A DNA stretch of 64,000 nt from an uncultured Bacilli bacterium (GTDB lineage: Bacteria; Bacillota_I; Bacilli_A; RF39; UBA660), in the NCBI GenBank assembly GCA_934141245.1, contig CAKPCB010000001.1:1-64000 (forward strand), written 5' to 3'. This document shows, in pieces, positions 1-7,922 of this stretch. Numbering within the stretch: the stretch's first letter is position 1; each line of letters begins with the position of its first letter. Made by a program: the position numbers and the translations under genes. The notes below the pieces were generated by a model. That model was not told the origin of the DNA and did no database searches. It saw only the letters and a list, made by a program, of their open reading frames with translations.

Positions 1-279
1 AACCAACAAGTAATAACATTAGATGATGTAATAAATGGAAATTATACTGATAGAGATATACAGGCATTAAATACCGCTGAAAGATATGCAACAACTATGG
101 GATTATCACAAGTAGATGATGATAATTTAGAAAAAGTTAGGGGATTTGTTACAGGATTAGGAGCAGAATTTGGAGCAATTTTTGATGCTTTATGGACACG
201 CGGTAATGAAAACAGGTTAGAAAGACTTGCAGAAGCAAAACTTGCTGAAATGTCAGGAGGAATTACAAAAAAATTATGA
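1..279 (+). CDS. 3' fragment of an unrecognised protein
   Basis: An open frame runs from base 1 to a TGA stop and encodes the last 92 residues of a protein whose start lies outside the window. The visible part is hydrophilic and helix-rich, with no membrane segment, signal sequence or cysteine. It ends in an acidic/Ala-rich helix and a Lys-Lys-Leu tail. I do not recognise the family. No terminator for this strand is visible after the stop. The next gene runs the opposite way, so this is the end of an operon. Confidence 0.55.
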   Translation, partial: NQQVITLDDVINGNYTDRDIQALNTAERYATTMGLSQVDDDNLEKVRGFVTGLGAEFGAIFDALWTRGNENRLERLAEAKLAEMSGGITKKL

Positions 280-333
280 AAGATATATTAGATAATGCAT
301 AATTTATATCTATAAACCTTATTATTAAATCAA

Positions 334-359
334 TAAAAAAAGATTGAATAAATCAATCT
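334..359 (-). terminator. Rho-independent terminator of the ADP-ribosylglycohydrolase gene
   Basis: On the minus strand AGATTG and CAATCT pair around a 7-nt loop and are followed by a run of seven T. It lies about 20 bases after the TGA of the broken ADP-ribosylglycohydrolase gene. Confidence 0.6.
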
Positions 360-376
360 CAAATAGCTACACAGCT

Positions 377-1160
377 TTATACATGTTTTTCTACATTTTT
401 ATTGTAAGCTTTTTTTAATGTTTTAACATATTCGTTAGGAAGTTTCTTTATTACTTCTTCTCTTTGTATATTGTCTATGCCATATAGTGCTTCGGCAACT
501 GACCCTACAATGCAACAATTAGTATCTGTATCTCCACCCATTAATAACGTTTTTCTTATTGTATCCTCAAATGATTCTGACTTATATATTGCATATAAAC
601 AATTATTTAAAGTCTCTTTACAGGTTGTATTGAATTTTAAAAAAGGTTGATACATAATAGGTAATCTCAATTTGCTATATACTTCTTCTTTGGTCATACC
701 ATTTCTAAAATAATATATCATAAGTGCTATTATTGTAGCTGATTCTATGGCATCACTAGAATTATGTGATGTAATTGTTACAAGACTGGCATTTTCTTTT
801 ACTTCACTTTCGCTATTAAACAAATATCCTATCGGAGAAATACGCATCATTGCTCCATTACCGCTACTGTTACTTGTTGTTAATCCTTTTGCCCACTTAA
901 TAGTATTTGGGGAAAAAGATATTTAAAATATGGGGAAAAATTTGGTTGATAATCTAAATTTTCCAAAATATATTGTTTTAATGTCTGTTCATAATCCTTT
1001 GAATTTATTATCGCATCAATTACGGCAATAACCTCAATTGTATCATCACTATAAAATGAATTGGATAATATCAATTGTTTTGGATTGATTTTTTTATTTC
1101 TTTGAGTTGTTCATATTCATATATGCTGCCAACCATATCGCCATATATTGCTCCTAACAT
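377..1160 (-). pseudogene. ADP-ribosylglycohydrolase family protein, broken by two frameshifts
   Basis: Three frame segments together read as a complete ADP-ribosylglycohydrolase (removes ADP-ribose from modified proteins or small molecules) of about 260 residues, near the family norm. The N-terminal piece starts at ATG 1160 after a GGGGAGAG site with MLGAIYGDMVGS. The middle piece has FYSDDT (family S-DDT metal motif). The C-terminal piece has GNGAMMRISPIGY and MGGDTDTN, the second metal motif. Frame is lost once in a run of seven A near 1090-1096 (one more A would restore it) and once near 911-935 in T/C runs just before KWAKGLTTSN. All catalytic motifs survive, so the breaks are either recent or homopolymer sequencing errors. 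Confidence 0.75.
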
Positions 1161-1265
1161 TTTACTCACTCTCCCCAATAAATCATTTAAGACAATAAAG
1201 CTATCTTGCAAATTAATTATACAATAATTAAAAGAATAAAAAAAATACTATTAACAAAAGTTTAT

Positions 1266-2210
1266 TTATAAGGAAAAAGATGTTTCATCTATAAACTTAT
1301 AACTAGTTTTATATTTTAATTCCCTAACTAATCTTGAGATTGCATCATCTTTTGCTTTAGCTTCTAGCATGATATCAATATCTTTATTATATAATTTTAA
1401 AATATTGATAAAGTTTATAAAACTATCAGAATTAATATAATCACTATGACTTCTGATTTCTTTTTTTAGTTTGCTCTTAGGAGAAGAAAAATGCATTTTA
1501 GGAGTTATGTTTTTCCAAGTGTTGAGTATTTCAGGTAAATAATCATTAATATTTTCGCCAGTATTATTGCAAATATAGTGATGATAATCGAGAACCATTG
1601 GGATATTTAATTTGTTACATATAAATAAAACATCTTTAATATTAAAAATCTTATCATCATTTTCTAAGGCAATACATCTTTTTATATAATCAGGAAGCTT
1701 ATTATAATTATTTATAAATCTAGTAATAGATGCCTTTTTACCACAAGCACTACTACCAACATGAAGAATTATTATTTTATTATTTATATTTAAAGCATCG
1801 AGAATTTTATAATGATATTCTAAAATTTCTACTGTATTTTTAACGATTCTTTTATCTGTACTGTTTAAAACTGCATATTGATCAGGATGGATATCAACTC
1901 TCATGTTGTTTTCATTTATTAACTTACCGATTTTGGTATATTCGTTAATTAGTGGTGTAATATAGTCAAATTTTACTTTATCATGAGTAGAAAGAGGAAC
2001 AAGTTTAGATGTTAATCTATAAAATTTAAAGTTGTTTTTAATATTATATATCAAAATGGATTTTAATGATTCCAAATTATTTTTAGTTATTTCTAGTAAC
2101 TTATCTGTATTATAATTATTGTTAATATAATTAGTATATGTTATTGTACTTGAAGTTGTAACATCTTCTAATGCCTTAGATAGAGCAACATAACCTAATC
2201 TTATTTTCAT
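1266..2210 (-). CDS. uvsE: UV DNA damage endonuclease UvsE
   Basis: This 314-residue protein matches the UVDE family, TIM-barrel metal-dependent endonucleases that nick 5' of UV photoproducts to start an alternative excision repair. It begins MKIRLGYVALSK, the typical UVDE opening. The metal and catalytic motifs appear in order: a Thr-His-Asp near residue 76, HPDQY near 108, LHVGSS, ALENDD, DYHHY, MHFSS, RSHSDY and LEAKAKD, giving the His/Glu/Asp set expected for the three-metal site. I chose ATG 2210 because GGTGAT lies just upstream; the in-frame GTG at 2219 overlaps that site. It lies upstream of, and co-directional with, the broken ADP-ribosylglycohydrolase gene. Confidence 0.92.
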   Translation of the reverse strand: MKIRLGYVALSKALEDVTTSSTITYTNYINNNYNTDKLLEITKNNLESLKSILIYNIKNNFKFYRLTSKLVPLSTHDKVKFDYITPLINEYTKIGKLINENNMRVDIHPDQYAVLNSTDKRIVKNTVEILEYHYKILDALNINNKIIILHVGSSACGKKASITRFINNYNKLPDYIKRCIALENDDKIFNIKDVLFICNKLNIPMVLDYHHYICNNTGENINDYLPEILNTWKNITPKMHFSSPKSKLKKEIRSHSDYINSDSFINFINILKLYNKDIDIMLEAKAKDDAISRLVRELKYKTSYKFIDETSFSL

Positions 2211-2350
2211 TGTAATCACCAGTATTATTATGTATAGTTAGTGATAAATTATTTGCATTTTAGATTTGATTGTGTTCGACATTGAAAAAGAATAAGAAAT
2301 ATGTTAATCTTAGAGTAACGATAAAGTAGATTGGTGTGTGATATTATTCT

Positions 2351-5152
2351 ATGAAAACTTTTGATAAAAATAAAGGAATAATAATAAGAGGTGTAGCTGG
2401 TGTTTTAGCAGTTACTAATTTCACCTTGTTTTTAGGAGGTTGCTCATTAAAGAAAAACAAAAAGTATGAAAATGTATCAACAACAATTGAACAATTTGAT
2501 GATGACTTTACTACAACTATATATTTGGATGATATAAGTACTTCATTTTATGAAGAAAATGATAATTCCACAAAAGACAATAAAACTATTTTAAGTACAA
2601 GTTCTCAGGAGGAATTAAATACTAAAACGATTAAGTCAAATAATAAAAGTGAAGCTAATTCTTCATCGAATAAAAATCAAACATCAGATTATGATTATCT
2701 TATAGAAAAGTTAAATGCAATATTATTAAGCAAAAATTTTGATAATAATTCTAAAAATATAATATTAAAATCGTTTAATAAGCTATATAACAACTATAAC
2801 AATATATATCAAATTTATAAAAGAGATGGATTTCCAACATGTGATAAATTTATAGATGAATACTTCTTTGACTCTTTAAAAAAAATAAACAAATTTACTT
2901 TATATAACCCATATAATGAGGAAGCATTGGGGAATCTTGCCTTATGTAAAAAAGCTAAAGGTGTATATGTAAAAAAGGATAAAGAATTAATTGTTAAATT
3001 TTATGGAGAAATTAATGATGAAATATTAGAAACTGCTATTCATGAATTAATGCATGTAGAATATATTGATAGGCAATGCGATAATTGGTTTAAAAAGATT
3101 TCAGATGAAGGAAGATCGGCATTATTTGAAAGTATATTACATAATTACATTTTAAATTCTAATTCTTCTTATTATCCTTCAGAAAACAATGACTATTATT
3201 ATATATGTTGTGGAAGTGGTAATTCTGGATTAGAATATTCTATATATTCAAAATTTTATTCTATGTTAATAACCTTAACAAATTTTAAAAGTACTGAGGA
3301 ATTATCACAAAAACAAATAACAAGTCAAATTGTTAATAAATATGGGTATACTGGTGAGAAAATTATTAATAATATGAAAGATGTATTGTTAGAAAACGGC
3401 GATGTTGGTAAAATCATGTATAATATTGATAACGATTATTTAAAGTGTTTAAGTATTGAAGTTGACTCATTAGTAGATAATAATGATATTATTGATTTTT
3501 TTAATAAATATGTATATATAAAAAAGCAATACCAAACAAGATATGCGTATTATACATTTGATTCATATATTGACAAAACAGAGGAAAAATTCGATTTTTC
3601 TATAGTAGAGGAAAAACTTATTAAAAAAATAATTCAAACAGATTTGTTTAAAAATTTAACAACAGATAACAATGAAAGAGAAAAAATTATAAAGTCTTTA
3701 GTTAAGATAAATGAAGATAAAGAAAATAGTATGGCAAATAATGAACCTATTTGTATTGTAAATCAAAGATTCGGTTTAGATGATGGAATTTTATATATGC
3801 AAACCTCTAATGCAACATATAGTTATGATATATATAATGATAATAAAAAGCAAGCAGCAGATTGTGATATAACACTAAGTAAATTAAGTGGATTAAGCAA
3901 TAAAAGAAAAGGATTTACTTTAATTGAAATTCTTGCAGTTATTGTAATATTAAGTATATTAATAGCTATAGCAGTGCCATCTATACAAAAAATAATATCA
4001 AATTATAGAAAGAAAGCTTTTATTTCAGATGCAATTTTGTATGTGGATAATGCTAAATTAAGTACTTTAGTTAATAATAATGATAATGAAGCAAAGATTT
4101 ATAGAATACAAGATATTAAAGTAGATAAGGGAAATAACCAAAAATCATCATTCAATGAGTATTGGAAGTATCAATATATTATTGTTATGCCAAATGGAAA
4201 TTCCTATGTTTATATAGAGGATATGGATGGAAATTCAATAGCGCCAAAGGAAAGTAAGGATTTGGATGCGGTAAAATTTGTTAATTATAATAAAATATCA
4301 TCTGAATTTAAAAGTAAAAATAAAACAAGTGTTATAAGATTAAATCAACTAAATTTACTTAATATGGAAAATGTAATAAAAGACAATGCAATTAAAGTAA
4401 GTCTAGATGATGAGTTTTATTGGTTGGAAAATATTAAAAGAGACGAATCTGATAGTTTTTATACAGCAACCATTAGAAAAGTTGAAAAAGACAACTCAAC
4501 ACAAAATTATGATTTTGGTTCTTCGATTGGAAGCAAGTATAATTTGAATCTAAAAATAATAACACCATATAATAATTTTAATAAAAATTTTTCATATGTT
4601 GAAGAAATTGAAAAAAATCAAATAATTATAGGAGATACAGGTGATAAAATAAGAGTTATTTACTCTCAGCCATATTGTTTTGATGGTGGAGTATCTTTCT
4701 ATACTAATGCAAATTGGAATAATTTAGCAGCAGAAAGTTTATTCTATGCAAGGGAATATGTTTTAGAAAATCCAAATATTACTATGGATGAAATAAAAAA
4801 CAATTGGGATAAGTATAGTCAGTATATTTCAATGTTAAGCTTCAATGATATAATTCAATATCAGCTTATAACACAAAATTATTCATTTAATCCAAAACAA
4901 TTTGTAACAGAAAAAACATTGCATGATATTGGGTGGTTTAAATATAATAATAGACTTACTGGGGGTAAAAAGAATCAGGAAGTGCTAGCTTTTCCATATT
5001 TGTGTAAAGATGAGGTAGGATATGAATTCTGTCATGTTAATGGTAAAAAATATAATTATATTTTATATTCTGTTAACGGTGGCTTTAATATTGAACAAGC
5101 ACCAGAGTGTATATATTATGTGTTCAATATACCAAAAATAAAACTTGGATAA
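2351..5152 (+). CDS. Lipoprotein zinc metallopeptidase fused to a type IV prepilin-like domain
   Basis: This 933-residue product joins two things rarely found in one chain. Residues 1-31 look like a lipoprotein signal ending LGGC. After a Ser/Thr/Asn-rich linker comes a peptidase-like region with HELMH at 231-235 and a downstream EGRSALFE, the arrangement of a gluzincin-type zinc site. At residues 517-545 a complete prepilin signal appears: Lys/Arg, then GFTLIEILAVI with Gly521/Phe522 as the cleavage point and Glu526 as pilin Glu5, followed by a hydrophobic helix. The last ~390 residues are a soluble domain rich in Asn/Tyr. There is no in-frame ATG, GTG or TTG with a ribosome binding site shortly before the prepilin motif, so I keep one gene. 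Function is inferred from motifs only. Confidence 0.72.
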   Translation: MKTFDKNKGIIIRGVAGVLAVTNFTLFLGGCSLKKNKKYENVSTTIEQFDDDFTTTIYLDDISTSFYEENDNSTKDNKTILSTSSQEELNTKTIKSNNKSEANSSSNKNQTSDYDYLIEKLNAILLSKNFDNNSKNIILKSFNKLYNNYNNIYQIYKRDGFPTCDKFIDEYFFDSLKKINKFTLYNPYNEEALGNLALCKKAKGVYVKKDKELIVKFYGEINDEILETAIHELMHVEYIDRQCDNWFKKISDEGRSALFESILHNYILNSNSSYYPSENNDYYYICCGSGNSGLEYSIYSKFYSMLITLTNFKSTEELSQKQITSQIVNKYGYTGEKIINNMKDVLLENGDVGKIMYNIDNDYLKCLSIEVDSLVDNNDIIDFFNKYVYIKKQYQTRYAYYTFDSYIDKTEEKFDFSIVEEKLIKKIIQTDLFKNLTTDNNEREKIIKSLVKINEDKENSMANNEPICIVNQRFGLDDGILYMQTSNATYSYDIYNDNKKQAADCDITLSKLSGLSNKRKGFTLIEILAVIVILSILIAIAVPSIQKIISNYRKKAFISDAILYVDNAKLSTLVNNNDNEAKIYRIQDIKVDKGNNQKSSFNEYWKYQYIIVMPNGNSYVYIEDMDGNSIAPKESKDLDAVKFVNYNKISSEFKSKNKTSVIRLNQLNLLNMENVIKDNAIKVSLDDEFYWLENIKRDESDSFYTATIRKVEKDNSTQNYDFGSSIGSKYNLNLKIITPYNNFNKNFSYVEEIEKNQIIIGDTGDKIRVIYSQPYCFDGGVSFYTNANWNNLAAESLFYAREYVLENPNITMDEIKNNWDKYSQYISMLSFNDIIQYQLITQNYSFNPKQFVTEKTLHDIGWFKYNNRLTGGKKNQEVLAFPYLCKDEVGYEFCHVNGKKYNYILYSVNGGFNIEQAPECIYYVFNIPKIKLG

Positions 5153-5209
5153 ATCATTTACAAAAGTAAATTAATGTATTATATTAATGTTAAGATAAGG
5201 AGAGTATTT

Positions 5210-6652
5210 ATGATTAGGAAAAATAAGAATAATAAGATTAAGCTAATGAGTTTTGGACCACTATTTATGAGTGTATTTTATACATTAGAGACAGTTAATT
5301 GGGGTGAATTTATGAAAATGCTTTTTCAAGCAATTATAAAAACAATACCAATTATAGGAACTATTGTATTATGGTTTATGTCATCGCTAACAGGAACAAG
5401 TACAGTAAGTTTTACTTATGATGATAACTTGATAAATTGCGATACTGAAAATGAGAGTTCTATTTGTAAGAAAAATGTAATTGGATATAAAACCTATTAT
5501 TATACTGATGCCGTGAATACAGTAAAGCCAAAAATAAAAATAACTGATTCAAATAATGAATTTACTACCAAAAAAGCATATTTAATCAAACGAGTTTGTG
5601 ATAATGGTGTAACATGTACTGAAACAACTATTGAAACAAGAGATATTAATAGTAATAACTATGAATTTTCTATTGATGTAAGTAATTATAAAGATAGTAA
5701 AGTAATGTTCTATATAAAAGTAGATTTGTGTAAAGACAATCAAGAACAATGTAGTAGCTATGAAAGTAGATATATCAGATATGCATCAGCTGATGATATT
5801 ATTGATGATAATCCTTATAATGCCAATAATTATTCCGAATTTAATACAAATGTAGAATATAATCTGTCTAATTACAAATTTAGTGGTACATATAACGATT
5901 TATTTAGTAATTATTATGTGGTTGGCAATAATGCAACATTTGTAAATTCGGTTCAAACAATAATTGATAAAAATTTAACAAATGATGTTGGTGATGCAGC
6001 AAAATGTGTATTGATATCAGGTATACATGCTCAACTTTTTAGTGGTGACGGAAAAACATTTACACAAACATATACTGTAGATGGAAAAACATATCAATAT
6101 AATAGTGGTGAATTAACTACTAGAGTTCTAAATGGCAATTCTTTCTCTAAAAATCAACCATGGTTTAGAAAATATGCAGTTTCAGGTACTAATTCAGCTG
6201 GAACTGGAGTAGAGTTTGTTAAAGATATGGCTATGACAAAAGCAAAATTTTTAGGAACAATTAGAGATCAAATTAAAAAGGGTGAAGCATCTAATATACC
6301 ATTATACATTGAATCTGATAATCGAAATCAACTACACGTAGTAACTGCAATCGGAATAAGTAAAACTGGAATGAATAAAAAAGATACAGATTTAGATTTT
6401 AATGATATATTGATAATGGATAATACACTACCAGATAGTTGTGGCTTTGATTGTTTGGGTGTGGCGAATGCATTCTTTTATCTTACAACATTAGGTGGAG
6501 ACTTAGAAACAACATTTACTGTTAAAATAATTAGTTGTCCTACCGAAAGATGCAACACAAATTCAAATTCTATAACTCTTAAATATCCTTACAAAATGAA
6601 TGATTTTGCAAATGATTATGGTGGCTTTTACCTAAGCTATGACTTAAAATAA
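5210..6652 (+). CDS. Membrane-anchored secreted protein, possible C39-like cysteine peptidase fold
   Basis: This 480-residue protein was not assigned to a named family. A basic N-terminus is followed by hydrophobic segments (about residues 15-60), then a long extracellular part with paired cysteines. The C-terminal half has an order seen in papain-like/C39 folds: Cys in KCVLISGIHAQ, His in LHVVTAIGI, and Asp-Asn in ILIMDN. That reading is an inference. Start ATG 5210 follows AAGGAGAG; an earlier ATG at 5174 has no such site. It follows the peptidase-prepilin gene by 57 bases and is closed by a strong terminator, so the two are probably one transcript. Confidence 0.6.
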   Translation: MIRKNKNNKIKLMSFGPLFMSVFYTLETVNWGEFMKMLFQAIIKTIPIIGTIVLWFMSSLTGTSTVSFTYDDNLINCDTENESSICKKNVIGYKTYYYTDAVNTVKPKIKITDSNNEFTTKKAYLIKRVCDNGVTCTETTIETRDINSNNYEFSIDVSNYKDSKVMFYIKVDLCKDNQEQCSSYESRYIRYASADDIIDDNPYNANNYSEFNTNVEYNLSNYKFSGTYNDLFSNYYVVGNNATFVNSVQTIIDKNLTNDVGDAAKCVLISGIHAQLFSGDGKTFTQTYTVDGKTYQYNSGELTTRVLNGNSFSKNQPWFRKYAVSGTNSAGTGVEFVKDMAMTKAKFLGTIRDQIKKGEASNIPLYIESDNRNQLHVVTAIGISKTGMNKKDTDLDFNDILIMDNTLPDSCGFDCLGVANAFFYLTTLGGDLETTFTVKIISCPTERCNTNSNSITLKYPYKMNDFANDYGGFYLSYDLK

Positions 6653-6664
6653 AATACATTTATA

Positions 6665-6717
6665 AAGAAAATCTCTTTTATATAGTACTCATATTTACAA
6701 AAGAGATTTTCTTTTTT
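6665..6717 (+). terminator. Strong Rho-independent terminator
   Basis: A perfect 15-bp stem (AAGAAAATCTCTTTT with AAAAGAGATTTTCTT) closes a 19-nt loop and runs into T residues. It starts 13 bases after the stop at 6652. Confidence 0.9.
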
Positions 6718-6763
6718 ATATGTAATGTTCTAACTGTTATACATCATAAAATATGCGATTGAG

Positions 6764-6792
6764 TTGACATTTTTGAAAAAATATGCTATAAT
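6764..6792 (+). promoter_or_regulatory. Consensus SigA promoter with extended -10
   Basis: TTGACA and TATAAT are both perfect with a 17-bp spacer, and TG sits one base before the -10 (extended -10). It lies 31 bases before the start of the small Ig-like secreted protein. This is the strongest promoter I see in the window. Confidence 0.9.
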
Positions 6793-6822
6793 GTGGTCGT
6801 TCATTTAAAAGGGGGATAAAAA

Positions 6823-7281
6823 ATGAAAAATAAGTTTTTAAGAGGTTTAGTAGTATTAGTGTTATTAGGTGGTGTATTTGCAACAAGTGGTTCAACAATA
6901 TCAACTTCAAGTAAAAATGTTGCTTCATCTAATAGTTATGATAATAGGGCACCAAGATGTTCAGTAACTATACCAGAAAAGTTAAGATTTGGTAAGACTG
7001 GATATGGTAGTGTTGTTTGTTATGATGCTAGTGGTTTAAGTGATACAGTTATACAACCTTCAGATTTTGAAATAAGAAATGTTTTTATTAAAAAGATAAA
7101 AATATTAGAGGTTTCTGAGGCAAGAACAGTTGATGGTATTACATACAGCTGGAGAGTTTTAATTAAAGGTAATTTCTTTGGTATGACTTCAGTAACATTA
7201 AATCCATCATCAGTTCACGATAATTATGGAAATGGTAATGGTCCAACCATTCCTCAATATATTACTGTAAAATTTAGATAG
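6823..7281 (+). CDS. Small secreted protein with an Ig-like domain
   Basis: This 152-residue protein starts after a GGGGGAT site. Residues 1-22 form a clear Sec signal peptide (KNK then a Leu/Val-rich core). The mature part is one beta-rich domain with two cysteines (in APRC and SVVCYD) that could form a disulfide. The same AP-x-C ... C-x-D-x-(S/A)-G pattern recurs near the end of the lipase encoded two genes downstream, so both may carry the same Ig-like module. It has its own consensus promoter and terminator, which suggests abundant, independent expression. Exact role unknown. Confidence 0.7.
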   Translation: MKNKFLRGLVVLVLLGGVFATSGSTISTSSKNVASSNSYDNRAPRCSVTIPEKLRFGKTGYGSVVCYDASGLSDTVIQPSDFEIRNVFIKKIKILEVSEARTVDGITYSWRVLIKGNFFGMTSVTLNPSSVHDNYGNGNGPTIPQYITVKFR

Positions 7282-7288
7282 ATACTTT

Positions 7289-7323
7289 AAATCATATTAC
7301 CTGTGAGTAATATGATTTTTTTT
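7289..7323 (+). terminator. Rho-independent terminator
   Basis: A 12-bp perfect stem (AAATCATATTAC with GTAATATGATTT) around a 6-nt loop is followed by T residues. It directly follows the Ig-like secreted protein gene. Confidence 0.88.
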
Positions 7324-7399
7324 AGTCTTTGATGTTGAATTATGTTTAGTTTTGTGTTAACATTTTACTGTAAGTTATCATAGTAGAGAGGTGTTAATT

Positions 7400-7909
7400 A
7401 TGAGTAAAACAAAAAGTAGTAATAAGCCTAATAAAAAGGGATTTACATTGATTGAATTACTTGCAGTTATAGTTGTTTTAGCAATAGTGCTTTTAATAGC
7501 AGTACCTACAATTTTATATATTCAAAATAAAACCAGAAAGCAAGCATTCTTTACAAATGTATCAAATATTGTAAATACAATTAAACCAAATCAATTGATA
7601 AGTGAAAAAGATGTATGTATTTATAATTATGAAAAAGACGAAAATAACAAAACAAAGGATATAAAGACTATGTATGTTTTAGCACATAAAGATAAAGATA
7701 AAGCAATATATAGTGTTTATGCACTTATGGATGATGATAAGACAGTAATAGATATTTATGATTTCTCTGGGCTAACTAATAATAATTTTGATAAATGGAA
7801 AGTAGCTTATAATGAAAAGGGTTCATATACTTATTATGCAGGATCTTTAATTAATGATAGTGGCAAAATAAATGAACTTTTAAGTTATAAAGTTTGTAAT
7901 ATAGGTTAG
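7400..7909 (+). CDS. Type IV prepilin-like protein (pseudopilin)
   Basis: This 169-residue protein has a textbook class III signal: a short Lys-rich leader, KKG, then FTLIELLAVIVV with Gly14/Phe15 as the cleavage site and the Glu5 equivalent at residue 19, followed by a hydrophobic helix to about residue 38. The rest is a small globular domain with Cys near its start and Cys four residues from the end, compatible with a pilin disulfide loop. Start ATG 7400 is preceded by AGAGGTG; the in-frame GTG at 7391 is part of that site. No pilus ATPase, PilC or prepilin peptidase lies in the window, so the assembly partners must be elsewhere. The lipase gene follows after 13 bases. Confidence 0.85.
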   Translation: MSKTKSSNKPNKKGFTLIELLAVIVVLAIVLLIAVPTILYIQNKTRKQAFFTNVSNIVNTIKPNQLISEKDVCIYNYEKDENNKTKDIKTMYVLAHKDKDKAIYSVYALMDDDKTVIDIYDFSGLTNNNFDKWKVAYNEKGSYTYYAGSLINDSGKINELLSYKVCNIG

Positions 7910-7922
7910 GGGGATAAAAAAC

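Noticed and set aside
3797..5152. Splitting the peptidase-prepilin gene into two genes at the prepilin motif
   Set aside because: No in-frame ATG, GTG or TTG with a ribosome binding site lies close before the GFTLIE motif, and the frame is open throughout. Kept as one gene with a warning.
7357..7382. Promoter before the pseudopilin gene
   Set aside because: TTGTGT with TATCAT at 18 bp is possible but too weak to list in AT-rich DNA.
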